Assembly: GCF_001293685.1 (NCBI RefSeq)
Contig: NZ_BCAG01000005.1
Location: 416,439-480,438, forward strand
Length of the DNA stretch: 64,000 nt
Origin: Desulfatitalea tepidiphila
GTDB taxonomy: Bacteria > Desulfobacterota > Desulfobacteria > Desulfobacterales > Desulfosarcinaceae
Reading direction: 5' to 3'
Of the stretch, positions 54,460-63,937 are shown one piece after another. Every line of letters starts with the position of its first letter. Position 1 is the stretch's first letter. A model generated the notes under the pieces. That model worked only from the letters and a program-made list of their open reading frames with translations, did not search any database and was not told where the DNA came from. Position numbers and translations under genes: made by a program.

Positions 54460-55472
54460 GCGAGCTGATGACCACCACCTATTCCATGTGGCGGCTGTTC
54501 CGCAACTGCCGCATGGCCTGCAAGTGGCGCTACATCGACGAGCTGGTGCCGCTCGAGCGCGACCCCAATCTGGCCTTCGGCTCGGTCATCCACGACTGCC
54601 TGGAGTGCTGGCACGGCGAGCGGAATCTGTCCAAGGTCCTCGACCATATCGACCGGACCTATCCGAACCGGGCGCAGGACGACCATCAACAGGCCGACTG
54701 GCATCTCGCCCGGGCCATGATGAGCGCCTATGCGGAACACTACCCGGCCGAAGAGTTCGAGGTCGTCGCGCTCGAGAAAACCTTCGAAGGTCCCATCGTC
54801 AACCCGGCGACCGGGGCGACCTCGCGCAGTTTCATTCTCGCCGGGAAGGTGGACGGCATCGTCCGTCAGGATGGCCAGTATTTCCTACTGGAACACAAAA
54901 CCGCCTCGCAGATCGACGCCAGCTACCTGGAGCGGCTGTGGACCGATTTCCAGATCATCCTCTACGCCTGGTACCTGGAGCAGACCCTCGGCATCACGGT
55001 CAGCGGCATCATCTACAACGTCCTGGTCAAGGCCAAGTTGCGTCAGGGCAAGGGTGAGACCGAAGCCGAATTCGAGGCCCGGCGGGCGGAGCTGATCGCC
55101 AAGTCGAAAACCGGCAAGAGCAGCGCCAAGCGCAAGCTGCCGGAGGACGACGAAACCTTCCAGCAACGGCTCCAGGAGAAGTACCTCGAGCCGGGCATGT
55201 TTCATCGCGAGGTGCTCTACATCTCCCGCGACCAGTTCGAGGAACTGCGGGCGGAGCTGTGGGAACTCTCCAAGGCCATGCTCGACGCCCGTCGGCGCGA
55301 CATCTTCTACCGCAACACCAGCTACTGCTTCCAGTACGGAAGGCCCTGCGCCTACTTCCAGCTCTGCCGCTCGGGCGGCAACCCCAACGTCATCGAAAAC
55401 CATTTCCAACGGATCGCCCCGCACGAAGAGCTGCGGGACGGAGCCGGTGAAGACGCCGCTCCGGTGTTCTGA
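54456..55472 (+). CDS. PD-(D/E)XK family nuclease (RecB/Cas4-like)
   Basis: 338 residues. Catalytic residues Asp133 (GKVDGIV), Glu146 and Lys148 (LLEHKTA). Cysteines at 18 and 22 and a C-terminal set (CFQYGRPCAYFQLC) suggest a 4Fe-4S cluster as in AddB/Cas4/Dna2-type exonucleases. Acts on DNA ends, probably to make single strands for the recombinase genes that follow. A long charged insertion (about 195-235) is present. Confidence 0.88.
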   Translation: MSELMTTTYSMWRLFRNCRMACKWRYIDELVPLERDPNLAFGSVIHDCLECWHGERNLSKVLDHIDRTYPNRAQDDHQQADWHLARAMMSAYAEHYPAEEFEVVALEKTFEGPIVNPATGATSRSFILAGKVDGIVRQDGQYFLLEHKTASQIDASYLERLWTDFQIILYAWYLEQTLGITVSGIIYNVLVKAKLRQGKGETEAEFEARRAELIAKSKTGKSSAKRKLPEDDETFQQRLQEKYLEPGMFHREVLYISRDQFEELRAELWELSKAMLDARRRDIFYRNTSYCFQYGRPCAYFQLCRSGGNPNVIENHFQRIAPHEELRDGAGEDAAPVF

Positions 55473-55498
55473 AATCCCAACCATAAGGAGACGAAGCC

Positions 55499-56269
55499 AT
55501 GCTTCCCAAGACCAAAAGCAAACCCAAACACACGCTCTCGGATCTCACCGCCCTGGTGTACGGCCCGAGCAAGATCGGCAAGAGCACCTGGTGCTCGAAG
55601 GCCGATGACGCACTGTTCCTGGCGACCGAGCCGGGCCTGAACGCCCTGGAGGTGTTCCAGACCCCGATCACCTGCTGGGACGACCTCTTGCAGGCCTGCG
55701 CCGAGATCGCCGAGGGCAAGCACGAGTTCAAGACCATCGTCGTCGACACGGTGGATAACGCCTACAAGATGTGCTCGGACTACGTCTGCAAGAAATTCAA
55801 GATCGAGCACGAATCCGACCTGGGCTACGGCAAGGGCTACGCGCTGATCAACAACGAGTTCCAGCGCGTCATCAACAAGCTCGCCTTCCTGCCCTACGGG
55901 CTAATCCTGATTTCCCACTCCCAGGAGCGGGACATCGAGACCCGGACCGGCAAACACACCCGCATCGTGCCGACGCTGCCGGAAAAGGCGCGGAAGCTGG
56001 TCACCGGTCTGGTGGACCTGATCCTGTTCTGCGACCTGGACATGAAAACCGGCGAGGACGGCAAGCCTGTATGGCAGCGCGTGATGCGCACCAAGCCCAG
56101 TCCCAACTACGACGCCGGTGACCGCACCGGTCGCCTCCCCGAAGTCATCCCCCTCGATTTTTCGAGCTTCATGAAAGCCTTCAACAACACGGCAGCCGGA
56201 GCTGCGGCGAGTGCCGCCCGGCCGAAGCCGGAGCCGACCGCGAGTGCGGCGGCGAAACCCCAACAGTAA
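55499..56269 (+). CDS. Sak4-like RecA-fold ATPase (AAA_24)
   Basis: 256 residues. Walker A GPSKIGKST (residues 22-30), Walker B TIVVDTVD near 79-86, and sensor segment LILISHSQERDIETRTG. This short RecA-like core is typical of phage Sak4 annealing recombinases. The Ala-rich tail (from residue 225) is probably disordered. Sits between the nuclease and the DUF669 gene. Confidence 0.88.
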   Translation: MLPKTKSKPKHTLSDLTALVYGPSKIGKSTWCSKADDALFLATEPGLNALEVFQTPITCWDDLLQACAEIAEGKHEFKTIVVDTVDNAYKMCSDYVCKKFKIEHESDLGYGKGYALINNEFQRVINKLAFLPYGLILISHSQERDIETRTGKHTRIVPTLPEKARKLVTGLVDLILFCDLDMKTGEDGKPVWQRVMRTKPSPNYDAGDRTGRLPEVIPLDFSSFMKAFNNTAAGAAASAARPKPEPTASAAAKPQQ

Positions 56270-56281
56270 GGAGATCCGACC

Positions 56282-56755
56282 ATGGAACACTACGAAAACC
56301 AATCCAACAGCAACCTCGACCTGGCGCAGTTCGACGACGCCTTCGAAACCGCCGAAGTCGAGGAACGTGAGTTCGAGGCCGTTCCCGACGGCAAGTACCA
56401 GGTCAACGTCGACCGGGTCGAACTGACCCGCGCCCAGACCTCGGGCAATCCCATGCTCAAGTGGACCCTGCGCATTCTCGCGCCGACCCACAAGGGCCGT
56501 CTGCTCTGGCGTAACAACGTCATGGCCAGCAACGAGAACATCAAGTGGCTCAAGCAGGACCTCTACACCTGCGGGCTGCAGCTTCAGAAACTCTCCGACC
56601 TGCCGGGCCACCTCGAGCAGCTTCTCAACATCAAGCTGGAGGTGACCAAACGCACTCGTGGTGAAAACGAGAACATCTACTTCAACCGTCGCATTGTCAT
56701 GGCCGACGATGCCGGGGCTCCCGGCGCGGCGATGGACGACATGATCCCGTTCTGA
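56282..56755 (+). CDS. DUF669 family phage protein
   Basis: 157 residues. Segment VPDGKYQVNVDRVELTRA and NPMLKWTLRIL fit DUF669, a phage family that accompanies Sak4-type recombinases and probably binds single-stranded DNA. The acidic C-terminus ends DDMIPF, like the tip of SSB proteins that recruits partners, supporting an SSB-like role. Stop overlaps the ERCC4 gene start. Confidence 0.82.
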   Translation: MEHYENQSNSNLDLAQFDDAFETAEVEEREFEAVPDGKYQVNVDRVELTRAQTSGNPMLKWTLRILAPTHKGRLLWRNNVMASNENIKWLKQDLYTCGLQLQKLSDLPGHLEQLLNIKLEVTKRTRGENENIYFNRRIVMADDAGAPGAAMDDMIPF

Positions 56756-57237
56756 TGATGGACCGGATCACCGTTGTCGTCGACACCCGCGAACAGGAGC
56801 CCTACAGCTTCGATACAGACAAGGTTTCGGCGGTTCGCAAGGCGCTGCCCGCCGGTGATTACTCGCTGGTCGGCCTCGAGGAACGGGTGGCGGTGGAGCG
56901 TAAATCCCTGACGGATTTCGTCTCCACCGTCATCCGAGGGCGAAAGCGGTTCCATCGCGAACTGGAAAAGCTCTCCGCCTACGAATCCGCCTGCGTGGTT
57001 GTCGAGTGCAACTTTCGCGATCTGGTCGATGGCCGCTACCGCAGCGATGCCCACCCGCACGCGCTGATCGGAACGGTCGCCTCCATCGTCGTCGACTTCG
57101 GTGTCCCCGTCTACTTCTGCTCGGACCGGCAGGCCGCCTGCCGTTTTGTCGAGGAGTACCTGACACGTTTTCACCGGAGGATCGCGAGATGCCAAAAAGA
57201 AATGAGAGTAACCCGGCGCGACTCCGGGGAAGAATAG
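56755..57237 (+). CDS. ERCC4-domain nuclease
   Basis: 160 residues. XPF/ERCC4 motif: DTREQ (10-14), GDYSLVG, and ERKSLTD (E48, R49, K50, D54), the V/ERKx3D core with an upstream acidic residue. No helicase or HhH domain. A structure-specific nuclease in phage recombination. Overlaps both neighbours: 1 bp with DUF669 and 49 bp with the helicase gene. Confidence 0.88.
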   Translation: MMDRITVVVDTREQEPYSFDTDKVSAVRKALPAGDYSLVGLEERVAVERKSLTDFVSTVIRGRKRFHRELEKLSAYESACVVVECNFRDLVDGRYRSDAHPHALIGTVASIVVDFGVPVYFCSDRQAACRFVEEYLTRFHRRIARCQKEMRVTRRDSGEE

Positions 57238-59417
57238 AGCGCGTTTACTATGCCGGACCCAAGTTCTCCGCAGGCCGACTGCTCACCCCGACCGGTGAGG
57301 AAGTCCAGTTCGCGGGCAATTTGTTCGCCCGTGAAAATCAGCCTGTGGTCCTGCTCGGGTCGTGGTCCACCCATCCCAAATACGGCCGTCAGTTCAAGGT
57401 CGACGGGATGGAGCACGATCTCGAACTCGATCCGGAGGGGCTGATCCACTATCTGGCCAACCATCCGGAGATCAAGGGCATTGGTCCGGCCAAGGCCAGA
57501 TTGATCGTCGAGAGTTTCGGCGACGCCTTTGAAGAAACCCTTCTGAGTGACCCCGAACGCATCGCGCTGAAAGCCCGGCTACCCATGGACGCGGCCCGGC
57601 GGCTGCGCGACGAATGGTTGAAGAACCGCAGCGTCAACGCCGTCATGGCCTGGTTGTCGGCATTCGGCCTGACCCATCATCAGGTCACCACCCTGGTCGA
57701 AAGACTCGGCGGCAACTGCCTCGATATCCTGAAGGAAGACCCGTACATTCTCATTCGGGAGATCCGGGGATTCGGCTTCAAGAAGGTCGACAAGATTGCC
57801 CGCAAGCTGGGAACCCCCAAGGACCATACCCCTCGTATCCGGGCCGGGTTGAATTTCTGCGTCCGTGAAGCCCTGGACAATGGCCACTGCTGGATCGAAT
57901 ACGAGGATCTGGTCGACCAGGCCAATCTACTGCTGGTCATGGATGCCCTGGACAGCCGGGTTCGTATCGAGAGCGCCCTCGACGCGCTCATCGAAGAACA
58001 GGCGCTTTCCTGCGATTCCCACGGCGGGCGTTTCGTGGTCGCTCTGCCGGAGATCGTCCGCATGGAGCGGGAGCTGGCCGCGCTGTTCGGCCAGGCCGAA
58101 ACACCCAACCCTCATTTTCAGTCCGTCAAGAAATTCGATGCTCTGATTCGGCGCTGCGCGGCGACGCTGAACGAGAAGCAGCTCGACGCAGTGCGCTCGG
58201 CCCTCCAACACAGCATCAGCCTGATCTCGGGTGGAGCCGGTTCGGGCAAGAGCTACACCATCTCGGTCATCAACTCCATCTGCGAGGAGAGCGATCTGGA
58301 GGTCGTTCTCGCCGCGCCGACCGGCAAGGCCGCCAAACGCCTGGAGGAAGTCAGCGGCCGTAGCGGCACCACCATCCACCGCCTGCTCGGCTATGACGGC
58401 AAGGGTTTCTCGCGTAGCAAGGAGAACCCCATCGATGCCGATGTCCTGGTGGTCGACGAGTTTTCGATGGTCGATGTGCCGTTGGCTTGGCACTTGTTCG
58501 AGGCGGTCGATCTGTCGCGGACCACGGTGCTGCTGGTCGGGGACCACAACCAGCTTCCGCCGGTGGGACCCGGAAACATCCTGCGCGATCTGATCCAGAC
58601 ACGCGCCATCCCCACGGTCATCCTCGACAAGGTCGTGCGCCAGGCTGGCGTCCTCAAGGAGAACTGCACCGCCGTTCTCAAGGGCGAGGTGCGCAAGACC
58701 AGCGAAGCGTCGGTGGGCGGATGCCGGGATTGGTATCTGGTGGATCAGTTCACCGACCCGATGGCGGCACGCTCGTTCCTGCTGGAGTTGTTTCAGGAGC
58801 GGCTCGATGCCCTGGGTTTCGACATCATCAAGGACGTGCAGGTGCTGACACCGACCCACAAGGGTCCGCTCGGCACCAAGGAATTGAACGAGGAGCTGCA
58901 GCGGCTCATCCAGCGAAAGCTCTGGAACACCGAGGTGCCGCCGGTCGCCATGGGCCGCCGCGCCCCGTTTCTCAAGCACGACAAGGTCATCCAGACCCGG
59001 AACAATTACGACCTGAACGTGATGAACGGTGCCATCGGCCATGTGGTCGATGTCCTCGCGAACGGCACCCTGGTCATCGACTTCGACGGCATGCCGGTGG
59101 AACTGGAGAAAGGGTCGCCCGACCTGCAGGATCTGCAGCTCGCCTATGCGCTCACCATCCACAAAACCCAGGGTTCCGAGTTCCCCTGCGCTGTGGTGGT
59201 GGTTCACAAGGCGCATTCCTTCATGCACCACCGCAATCTGCTCTACACCGGGGTGACCCGCGCCCGGCGTACCGCCATTGTTCTGGGTGATCACTGGGGC
59301 ATCCAGAACTGCGCCAAGCGATGCCAGGTGGATGACCGCCGGACCTTCCTGCCTCTGTTTCTGGACGCCGTCCAGCACGCGGATGCCGATTTCGCCCGTG
59401 TCGCGGAGGCCGAATGA
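57189..59417 (+). CDS. RecD-like (RecD2) ATP-dependent DNA helicase
   Basis: 742 residues from ATG 57189. N-terminal OB/helical region with GIGPAKARLIVE (HhH) and GFGFKKVDKIARKLG, then the helicase core: Walker A GGAGSGKS (348-355), Walker B VLVVDEFSMVD (about 419), motif GDHNQLPPVGPGNIL and the C-terminal LTIHKTQGSEFP (about 651). 5'-3' helicase. ATGA overlap with the next gene. Confidence 0.93.
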   Translation: MPKRNESNPARLRGRIERVYYAGPKFSAGRLLTPTGEEVQFAGNLFARENQPVVLLGSWSTHPKYGRQFKVDGMEHDLELDPEGLIHYLANHPEIKGIGPAKARLIVESFGDAFEETLLSDPERIALKARLPMDAARRLRDEWLKNRSVNAVMAWLSAFGLTHHQVTTLVERLGGNCLDILKEDPYILIREIRGFGFKKVDKIARKLGTPKDHTPRIRAGLNFCVREALDNGHCWIEYEDLVDQANLLLVMDALDSRVRIESALDALIEEQALSCDSHGGRFVVALPEIVRMERELAALFGQAETPNPHFQSVKKFDALIRRCAATLNEKQLDAVRSALQHSISLISGGAGSGKSYTISVINSICEESDLEVVLAAPTGKAAKRLEEVSGRSGTTIHRLLGYDGKGFSRSKENPIDADVLVVDEFSMVDVPLAWHLFEAVDLSRTTVLLVGDHNQLPPVGPGNILRDLIQTRAIPTVILDKVVRQAGVLKENCTAVLKGEVRKTSEASVGGCRDWYLVDQFTDPMAARSFLLELFQERLDALGFDIIKDVQVLTPTHKGPLGTKELNEELQRLIQRKLWNTEVPPVAMGRRAPFLKHDKVIQTRNNYDLNVMNGAIGHVVDVLANGTLVIDFDGMPVELEKGSPDLQDLQLAYALTIHKTQGSEFPCAVVVVHKAHSFMHHRNLLYTGVTRARRTAIVLGDHWGIQNCAKRCQVDDRRTFLPLFLDAVQHADADFARVAEAE

Positions 59418-62400
59418 GCATGGGCGGAACGGATAACGTCAGGGAGTATTACCGGCTCGTCACCGAGATGGACATCGGTGACGTGGCCCGGGAACTCCTG
59501 CCGGGACGGATCACCCAGGAGACCGGCCAGCGCTTGATGTGCGACTGCCCCAACCATCAGAGCCAGTCGCGCCTGTCGCTGCACGTGATGCTCGACAAAC
59601 AGGGCTGGTACTGCTTCGGCTGCGGAGTCGGCGGCGATGTGCTGCAGCTCGTGGAGTTCATTCAGACAGGCTCGGTCACCGCCGGGCAATCCGGACCGAT
59701 GCCGGACAGCCACCGCCAGGCCCGAGACTATCTCGCCAAGAAGGCGGGCTTGCCGCCGCTGTCGCGCTATGGCCTGAGCCAGGAGCGTCTGGCCCAGACA
59801 GAGGCCGACCGCGCCTTCGAATTGCGGGTCAAGGACGCGCTGACGGCGCTGGCCAGGCTTTACCACGCCAGGCTCAAGGAGTCGCAGGAGGTCCTCGACT
59901 GGCTGAAATCCAAATATGCCCTGAGCGAGGAGACCATCGACGATCTCCTGATCGGCTATGCGGACAACGCGTCCGGCGCGGTCGCCCAACTGACCGGGGG
60001 TGAAGACGGCTTCTCCAAGCGAGAGCTCGCCGCCACCGGCGCTTTCAGGCCCACCAGCCAGGACGGCCTGACGCCATTTTTCGAGCGCCGCATCGTCTTT
60101 CCGTACTGGAGCCGTGGCCGGGTGGTGTTCATGATCGGCCGCAAGACGCCGTGGACCCCGGACGTGGGCTGGGAGCAAGGGAAATACAAGAAGCTGCCGG
60201 TTCACGACGAGCACCAGCGGCCTTACGTCGCCGACTTCATCAACAACGCGCTGCTGTTCAACGAGGACTGCCTGCTGGCCAGGCCCGGCAAGGTGATCAT
60301 CACCGAGGGGGTGACCGATTGCCTGGCGTTGATGCAACTGGGCCTGCCCACCGTGTCGCCGGTCACCGTCCGCATCCGGGCCGCCGATTGGGAGCGCCTG
60401 ATCCCCAAGCTGCGCGGCGTCGAAACCGTCTACATCTGCCAGGACAACGAACTTTCCCAGGCCGGTCTCAAAGGGGCGCTGCAAACCGCCCGCACCCTGG
60501 CCGAACACAAGATCGACACCCGCCTGGTGACGCTGCCCTTGTCGGAGACACAGATCTCAGCCCGGCAGGAGCTGACCGAACGTTTCGGCCTGACGGCGAG
60601 CGTGGGGCCGAAGGAGCTGGCCAAGCTGCTGGCGGGACGGCCCGCCGAAGAGATTCAGGCGGCCGAGGCGCTTCTCGCCACCGCCAAGATCGACGTCAAC
60701 GATTACATTGCCGCCGGGCATACCCGGGAGGATTTCGAACGTCTGCTCGCCGAAGCCAGCACGCCCATCGAGTTCGGCGTGCGCTCGCTTCCCGAGGGCG
60801 CTGAGGAAGAGGAACGCAACCGCTTGCTCGAACCGATCCTGGGGGAGATCTCCGAGCAGTCTCCCCTGGAACAGGCCCGTCTGCTGAAGCTGGTGCAGGA
60901 GCGCATCGGTGGTGGCGTTTCGATGGCCACCCTCAAAGAGCAGATCCGCGCCATCCAGAAGGACCGCAAGGTCGAGTTCCGCAACGAAAAGAAGAAGGCC
61001 AAGCGGATGTCCGGCGCGATGCCCGGATCGTGCCGCGCCAGGGTCGACGAGGTGCTGATCGACACGGAACTGGAGAACGGCGCTCCCGACTACACCCTGG
61101 CCGCCGAGGCCGCTTACGACTGGTTCACCGCCAACGGTGCCCAGTTCTTTCACACCCTGCAGGGCGAGCCTTTCATGTATTTCGACAACGCCATCTACTG
61201 GATGGATTCACCGGACCGAGGTCGCAAGCGCCATTACGCGGCCATGCTCTATAAGCACACGGGCATGGTGCCGACCACGGGCGGCGGACGGACATTTTTC
61301 GAGGTACTGCCCAGCCTGGCCATGATCCGTGGCCAGGTGCGCGACCATTTTTCCTGGCTGCACACCGATGTGGCTTCCTACACCGTCTATTTCAATCTGA
61401 ACAATCCGGAGCACGAAATCGCCAAGATCACCCCGGACGAGATTCAGATCATGAAGAACGGCGGCAACGAGGACGGCATCATCCTGGACGGCTCGCGGAA
61501 GATGAAGCCGCTGAAATTCCTGCCCGACGCCGACCTCGAAGAGGCGGACCGGCTCCTGGTCGATCTGCTGGTGGGCAACATGACCTGTCCGCAGGGGGAT
61601 CGCTTTCTCATCCTTTCCTGGCTCTCCTGCTTCCTGCTGATCGACTTTGCCGGAACGCGGCCCATGACCCGCTTCGAGGGCTCGGCCGGATCGGGCAAGA
61701 CCACCGCCAGCAAGATCACGTCGACGCTGCTTTTCGGCGAGCCCCAGCACAAGAAGGCAACCGACGCGGCGAACTACACCGATGGCTCGCAGAACCCGCT
61801 CATCGTCCTCGACAACATCGAGGTCAAGCAGATGACCGAGGATCTGACCACTTTCATGCTGACCAGCATCACAGGCATCGCCAAGGAGAAACGGAAGAGC
61901 GGCACCGACAGCGAGACCATCACCGAGCGGACCAAATGCCTGCTGAACACCACCGGCATTGAGCCGCTGTGCGGGGAGCTTTCGGAGATCCTTTCGAGGT
62001 CCTTCGTCATCAACTTCGACCTCGCCAACCAGGCCAGCGACTGCTTTCTGGAATCGGAGGTCATCTCCGCCATCCAGCAAAACCGGGACCTGATCATCTC
62101 GGCCATCATGAAGCGGACCAGCCATGTGCTGGCGATGATCCGGGACGGAGCCCAGAAACAGGTCATGCGCCTGCTGCACCGAACCATGCCGACCCATGGC
62201 AAGCGCCGGTGCAACGACTATCTGAGCCTGATGTACCTGATGATGCTGGCCGGGTCCGAGGAACACGAGGTGACTACCGGACTTGAGGATCTGAGCCCGC
62301 TGTTCATCGAGCAGATCCATTCCATCAACGATACCAGCCAGGAGATGGCGCGAGAGTCGAACCCCATCGCCACGGCGCTGGCGTCGCTCTTCCACGCTTA

Positions 62401-62728
62401 TCGGAACGCGGTGGAGCTGGACGAGAAGGCTCGCTACGGCGAGGACGACCGGGCAAACCACGTGGTGGGGTTCATCGAGCGCTACCAGGTGCGGTTCGAG
62501 AACGAGAACACCATGGAACCGGTGTCGGCGGGAAGGCTGCTCGCGGCGCTACGCAGAGTCGGCCGGGAATTCAACCTCGAGTTCGAATACAAGAAGCCCG
62601 CCCAGCTCGGTCGGCGCATCAGCAACGACCTGGACGTCATCCGGGACGCAGGGTTCGACATCGACCGGCAGCGCAACGCCCACACCAAGAATTTTGAGTA
62701 TCGGATCAGCGCGAACAGGGGGAAATGA
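59414..62728 (+). CDS. Primase-helicase fusion (CHC2 zinc finger, TOPRIM, ATPase)
   Basis: 1104 residues. N-terminal CHC2 zinc finger (CDCPNH ... WYCFGCGVGGDVL), a DnaG-like primase core with TOPRIM (KVIITEGVTDCLALMQLGLP near residue 294; VYICQDNELSQAG), a charged linker, and a C-terminal helicase-type ATPase: Walker A GSAGSGKT (about 755) and Walker B PLIVLDNIE. Replication protein of the element. Combines initiator priming and unwinding, like phage P4 alpha in principle. Not interrupted; longer than usual. Followed by the toxin-antitoxin pair and the origin-like array. Confidence 0.9.
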   Translation: MSMGGTDNVREYYRLVTEMDIGDVARELLPGRITQETGQRLMCDCPNHQSQSRLSLHVMLDKQGWYCFGCGVGGDVLQLVEFIQTGSVTAGQSGPMPDSHRQARDYLAKKAGLPPLSRYGLSQERLAQTEADRAFELRVKDALTALARLYHARLKESQEVLDWLKSKYALSEETIDDLLIGYADNASGAVAQLTGGEDGFSKRELAATGAFRPTSQDGLTPFFERRIVFPYWSRGRVVFMIGRKTPWTPDVGWEQGKYKKLPVHDEHQRPYVADFINNALLFNEDCLLARPGKVIITEGVTDCLALMQLGLPTVSPVTVRIRAADWERLIPKLRGVETVYICQDNELSQAGLKGALQTARTLAEHKIDTRLVTLPLSETQISARQELTERFGLTASVGPKELAKLLAGRPAEEIQAAEALLATAKIDVNDYIAAGHTREDFERLLAEASTPIEFGVRSLPEGAEEEERNRLLEPILGEISEQSPLEQARLLKLVQERIGGGVSMATLKEQIRAIQKDRKVEFRNEKKKAKRMSGAMPGSCRARVDEVLIDTELENGAPDYTLAAEAAYDWFTANGAQFFHTLQGEPFMYFDNAIYWMDSPDRGRKRHYAAMLYKHTGMVPTTGGGRTFFEVLPSLAMIRGQVRDHFSWLHTDVASYTVYFNLNNPEHEIAKITPDEIQIMKNGGNEDGIILDGSRKMKPLKFLPDADLEEADRLLVDLLVGNMTCPQGDRFLILSWLSCFLLIDFAGTRPMTRFEGSAGSGKTTASKITSTLLFGEPQHKKATDAANYTDGSQNPLIVLDNIEVKQMTEDLTTFMLTSITGIAKEKRKSGTDSETITERTKCLLNTTGIEPLCGELSEILSRSFVINFDLANQASDCFLESEVISAIQQNRDLIISAIMKRTSHVLAMIRDGAQKQVMRLLHRTMPTHGKRRCNDYLSLMYLMMLAGSEEHEVTTGLEDLSPLFIEQIHSINDTSQEMARESNPIATALASLFHAYRNAVELDEKARYGEDDRANHVVGFIERYQVRFENENTMEPVSAGRLLAALRRVGREFNLEFEYKKPAQLGRRISNDLDVIRDAGFDIDRQRNAHTKNFEYRISANRGK

Positions 62729-62743
62729 GGCAGAACTGGAGAG

Positions 62744-63070
62744 TTATGCCTGTAATAGACGACGTTGTAACAACGTCTGCATATCGCGGCGGCCGTCGGC
62801 AATCACCATGACATAAACATTTTCGGCCATGACCCGGTAGATGATGCGGTAGGGTTTGAAAAATATCTCACGGTACTCGCGAAGTCCGACGGCCAGCAGT
62901 TCCTTTGGATAGGCTCCTCGCTCCGGGTTCTCGGAGAGGCTCGAAAAGGCCTTCTCTATTTGATCGAGAACGTAGTCCGCTTTTCCCGGCGCGTCGTGGG
63001 ACTCAATGTAGTCGTACAACTCCTCCAAATCCCGTGACGCATCGTCGGTCAGTAATATCTGGAAAGCCAT
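62744..63070 (-). CDS. ParE/RelE-family toxin
   Basis: 108 residues. Core LTDDASRDLEELYDYIESHD and YREIFFKPYRIIYRVMAENVYVMVIADGRRDMQTLL fit the RelE/ParE superfamily. Paired with the antitoxin gene upstream, whose stop overlaps this start. Convergent with the primase-helicase gene. ParE-type members poison gyrase; RelE-type cleave mRNA; which applies here is not decidable by eye. Confidence 0.9.
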   Translation of the reverse strand: MAFQILLTDDASRDLEELYDYIESHDAPGKADYVLDQIEKAFSSLSENPERGAYPKELLAVGLREYREIFFKPYRIIYRVMAENVYVMVIADGRRDMQTLLQRRLLQA

Positions 63071-63345
63071 CAGCGATTCTTGCTCCGATTTCGAAGTCGC
63101 TGGATGACATCACTGGCGGGCTGGACTTTGCCTTCCTCGACTTGACGCGTGCCGAGCGCAAGAATCTTCAGAAGAGCCATGGTCTCCTGGGTTTGCTCAT
63201 AGCTTTCGATGTCCTGCATCACGACCTTGGCTTCGCCATTCTGAGTGATGACCAGGGGTTCACCTTGCCCTGACATGTTGCGCACGATTTCTGCGGCATG
63301 GGCTTTCAGGTAACTGATCGGTTTGATTTGACTCGATAGCTTCAT
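63070..63345 (-). CDS. Phd/YefM-family antitoxin
   Basis: 91 residues from ATG 63345, chosen because GGAGG lies 6 bases before it (63351 is too close). N-terminal Phd/YefM motif: IKPISYLKAHAAEIVRNM and EPLVITQNGEAKVVMQDIESYE. Binds and neutralises the toxin and represses its own promoter. Basic C-terminal end. Overlaps the toxin start by 1 bp. Confidence 0.9.
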   Translation of the reverse strand: MKLSSQIKPISYLKAHAAEIVRNMSGQGEPLVITQNGEAKVVMQDIESYEQTQETMALLKILALGTRQVEEGKVQPASDVIQRLRNRSKNR

Positions 63346-63368
63346 AACCATCCTCCTTTGTATGACCA

Positions 63369-63398
63369 AATATAGTCCGAAAAAAGGTCAACTGTCAA
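63369..63398 (-). promoter_or_regulatory. Promoter of the toxin-antitoxin operon
   Basis: Minus strand TTGACA (63398-63393), 18-bp spacer, TATATT (63374-63369). An imperfect dyad GACCAAATATAGTC (63364-63377) overlaps the -10 and could be the antitoxin operator. Confidence 0.55.
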
Positions 63399-63472
63399 TC
63401 TGAAACGCTCCGAGTCGCCACAGTGGTGAATCGGGAAACCATCCAGGACGCTCTCGGGCGTCCTTTTCTTTT

Positions 63473-63822
63473 GCGGTGGTGCGGTGAACACCGCTGTCCC
63501 TTGCGGTGGATGACCACCGCACGCCAAACCCTTGCCAGACAAGGCTTTCATGCCCTTTGCGGTGGATGCGGTGGTAAATCCAGAGGTCTCACCCCCTATG
63601 GGCTGAAATATTTTTTCGACCCACCAACCCGGCGTCCCCCGCCAGAGAAATTCCGGCCCAGCGTGAGAGACATTCCCCAAATACCACCGCAACCACCGCA
63701 CTCCTTCTTCTCTATCTTTATAACTATCGAGAAATAATAAACAAACAACGCACCACCCCCTGCGGTGGGACGAGAAAACCTTCCACCGCACAACCACCGC
63801 AACCACCGCAGATATCCACCGC
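63473..63822. repeat. Iteron-like CCACCGC array (candidate origin)
   Basis: Twelve full copies of GCGGTGG or its complement, at 63473, 63503, 63514, 63559, 63568, 63684, 63693, 63762, 63783, 63794, 63803 and 63816. Some are paired at 9-11 bp steps, i.e. about one helical turn. An AT-rich gap separates clusters. Downstream of a primase-helicase gene. Confidence 0.75.
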
Positions 63823-63937
63823 AGAGTCAGCCGGTTTCTGGAAAAACGTTTAGAGACCTCAAAAAACAGTTACAAAACGGCCACTCGCTAAAAAAACGAT
63901 TACAAGCGAAAGCGTCGGTCCGCCGTCACATGGCCAT

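Noticed and set aside
54456..55472. Cas4 of a CRISPR system
   Set aside because: The nuclease resembles Cas4, but its neighbours are phage recombination genes and no cas1/cas2 is present.
57927..59378. 483-codon minus-strand frame antisense to the RecD-like helicase
   Set aside because: Low-complexity shadow of a GC-rich gene with no motifs.
61208..62461. 417-codon minus-strand frame antisense to the primase-helicase
   Set aside because: No domain, no ribosome site; shadow of the real gene.
63473..63822. CRISPR array
   Set aside because: The repeated unit is only 7-8 bp, in both orientations, with irregular spacing and no cas genes.
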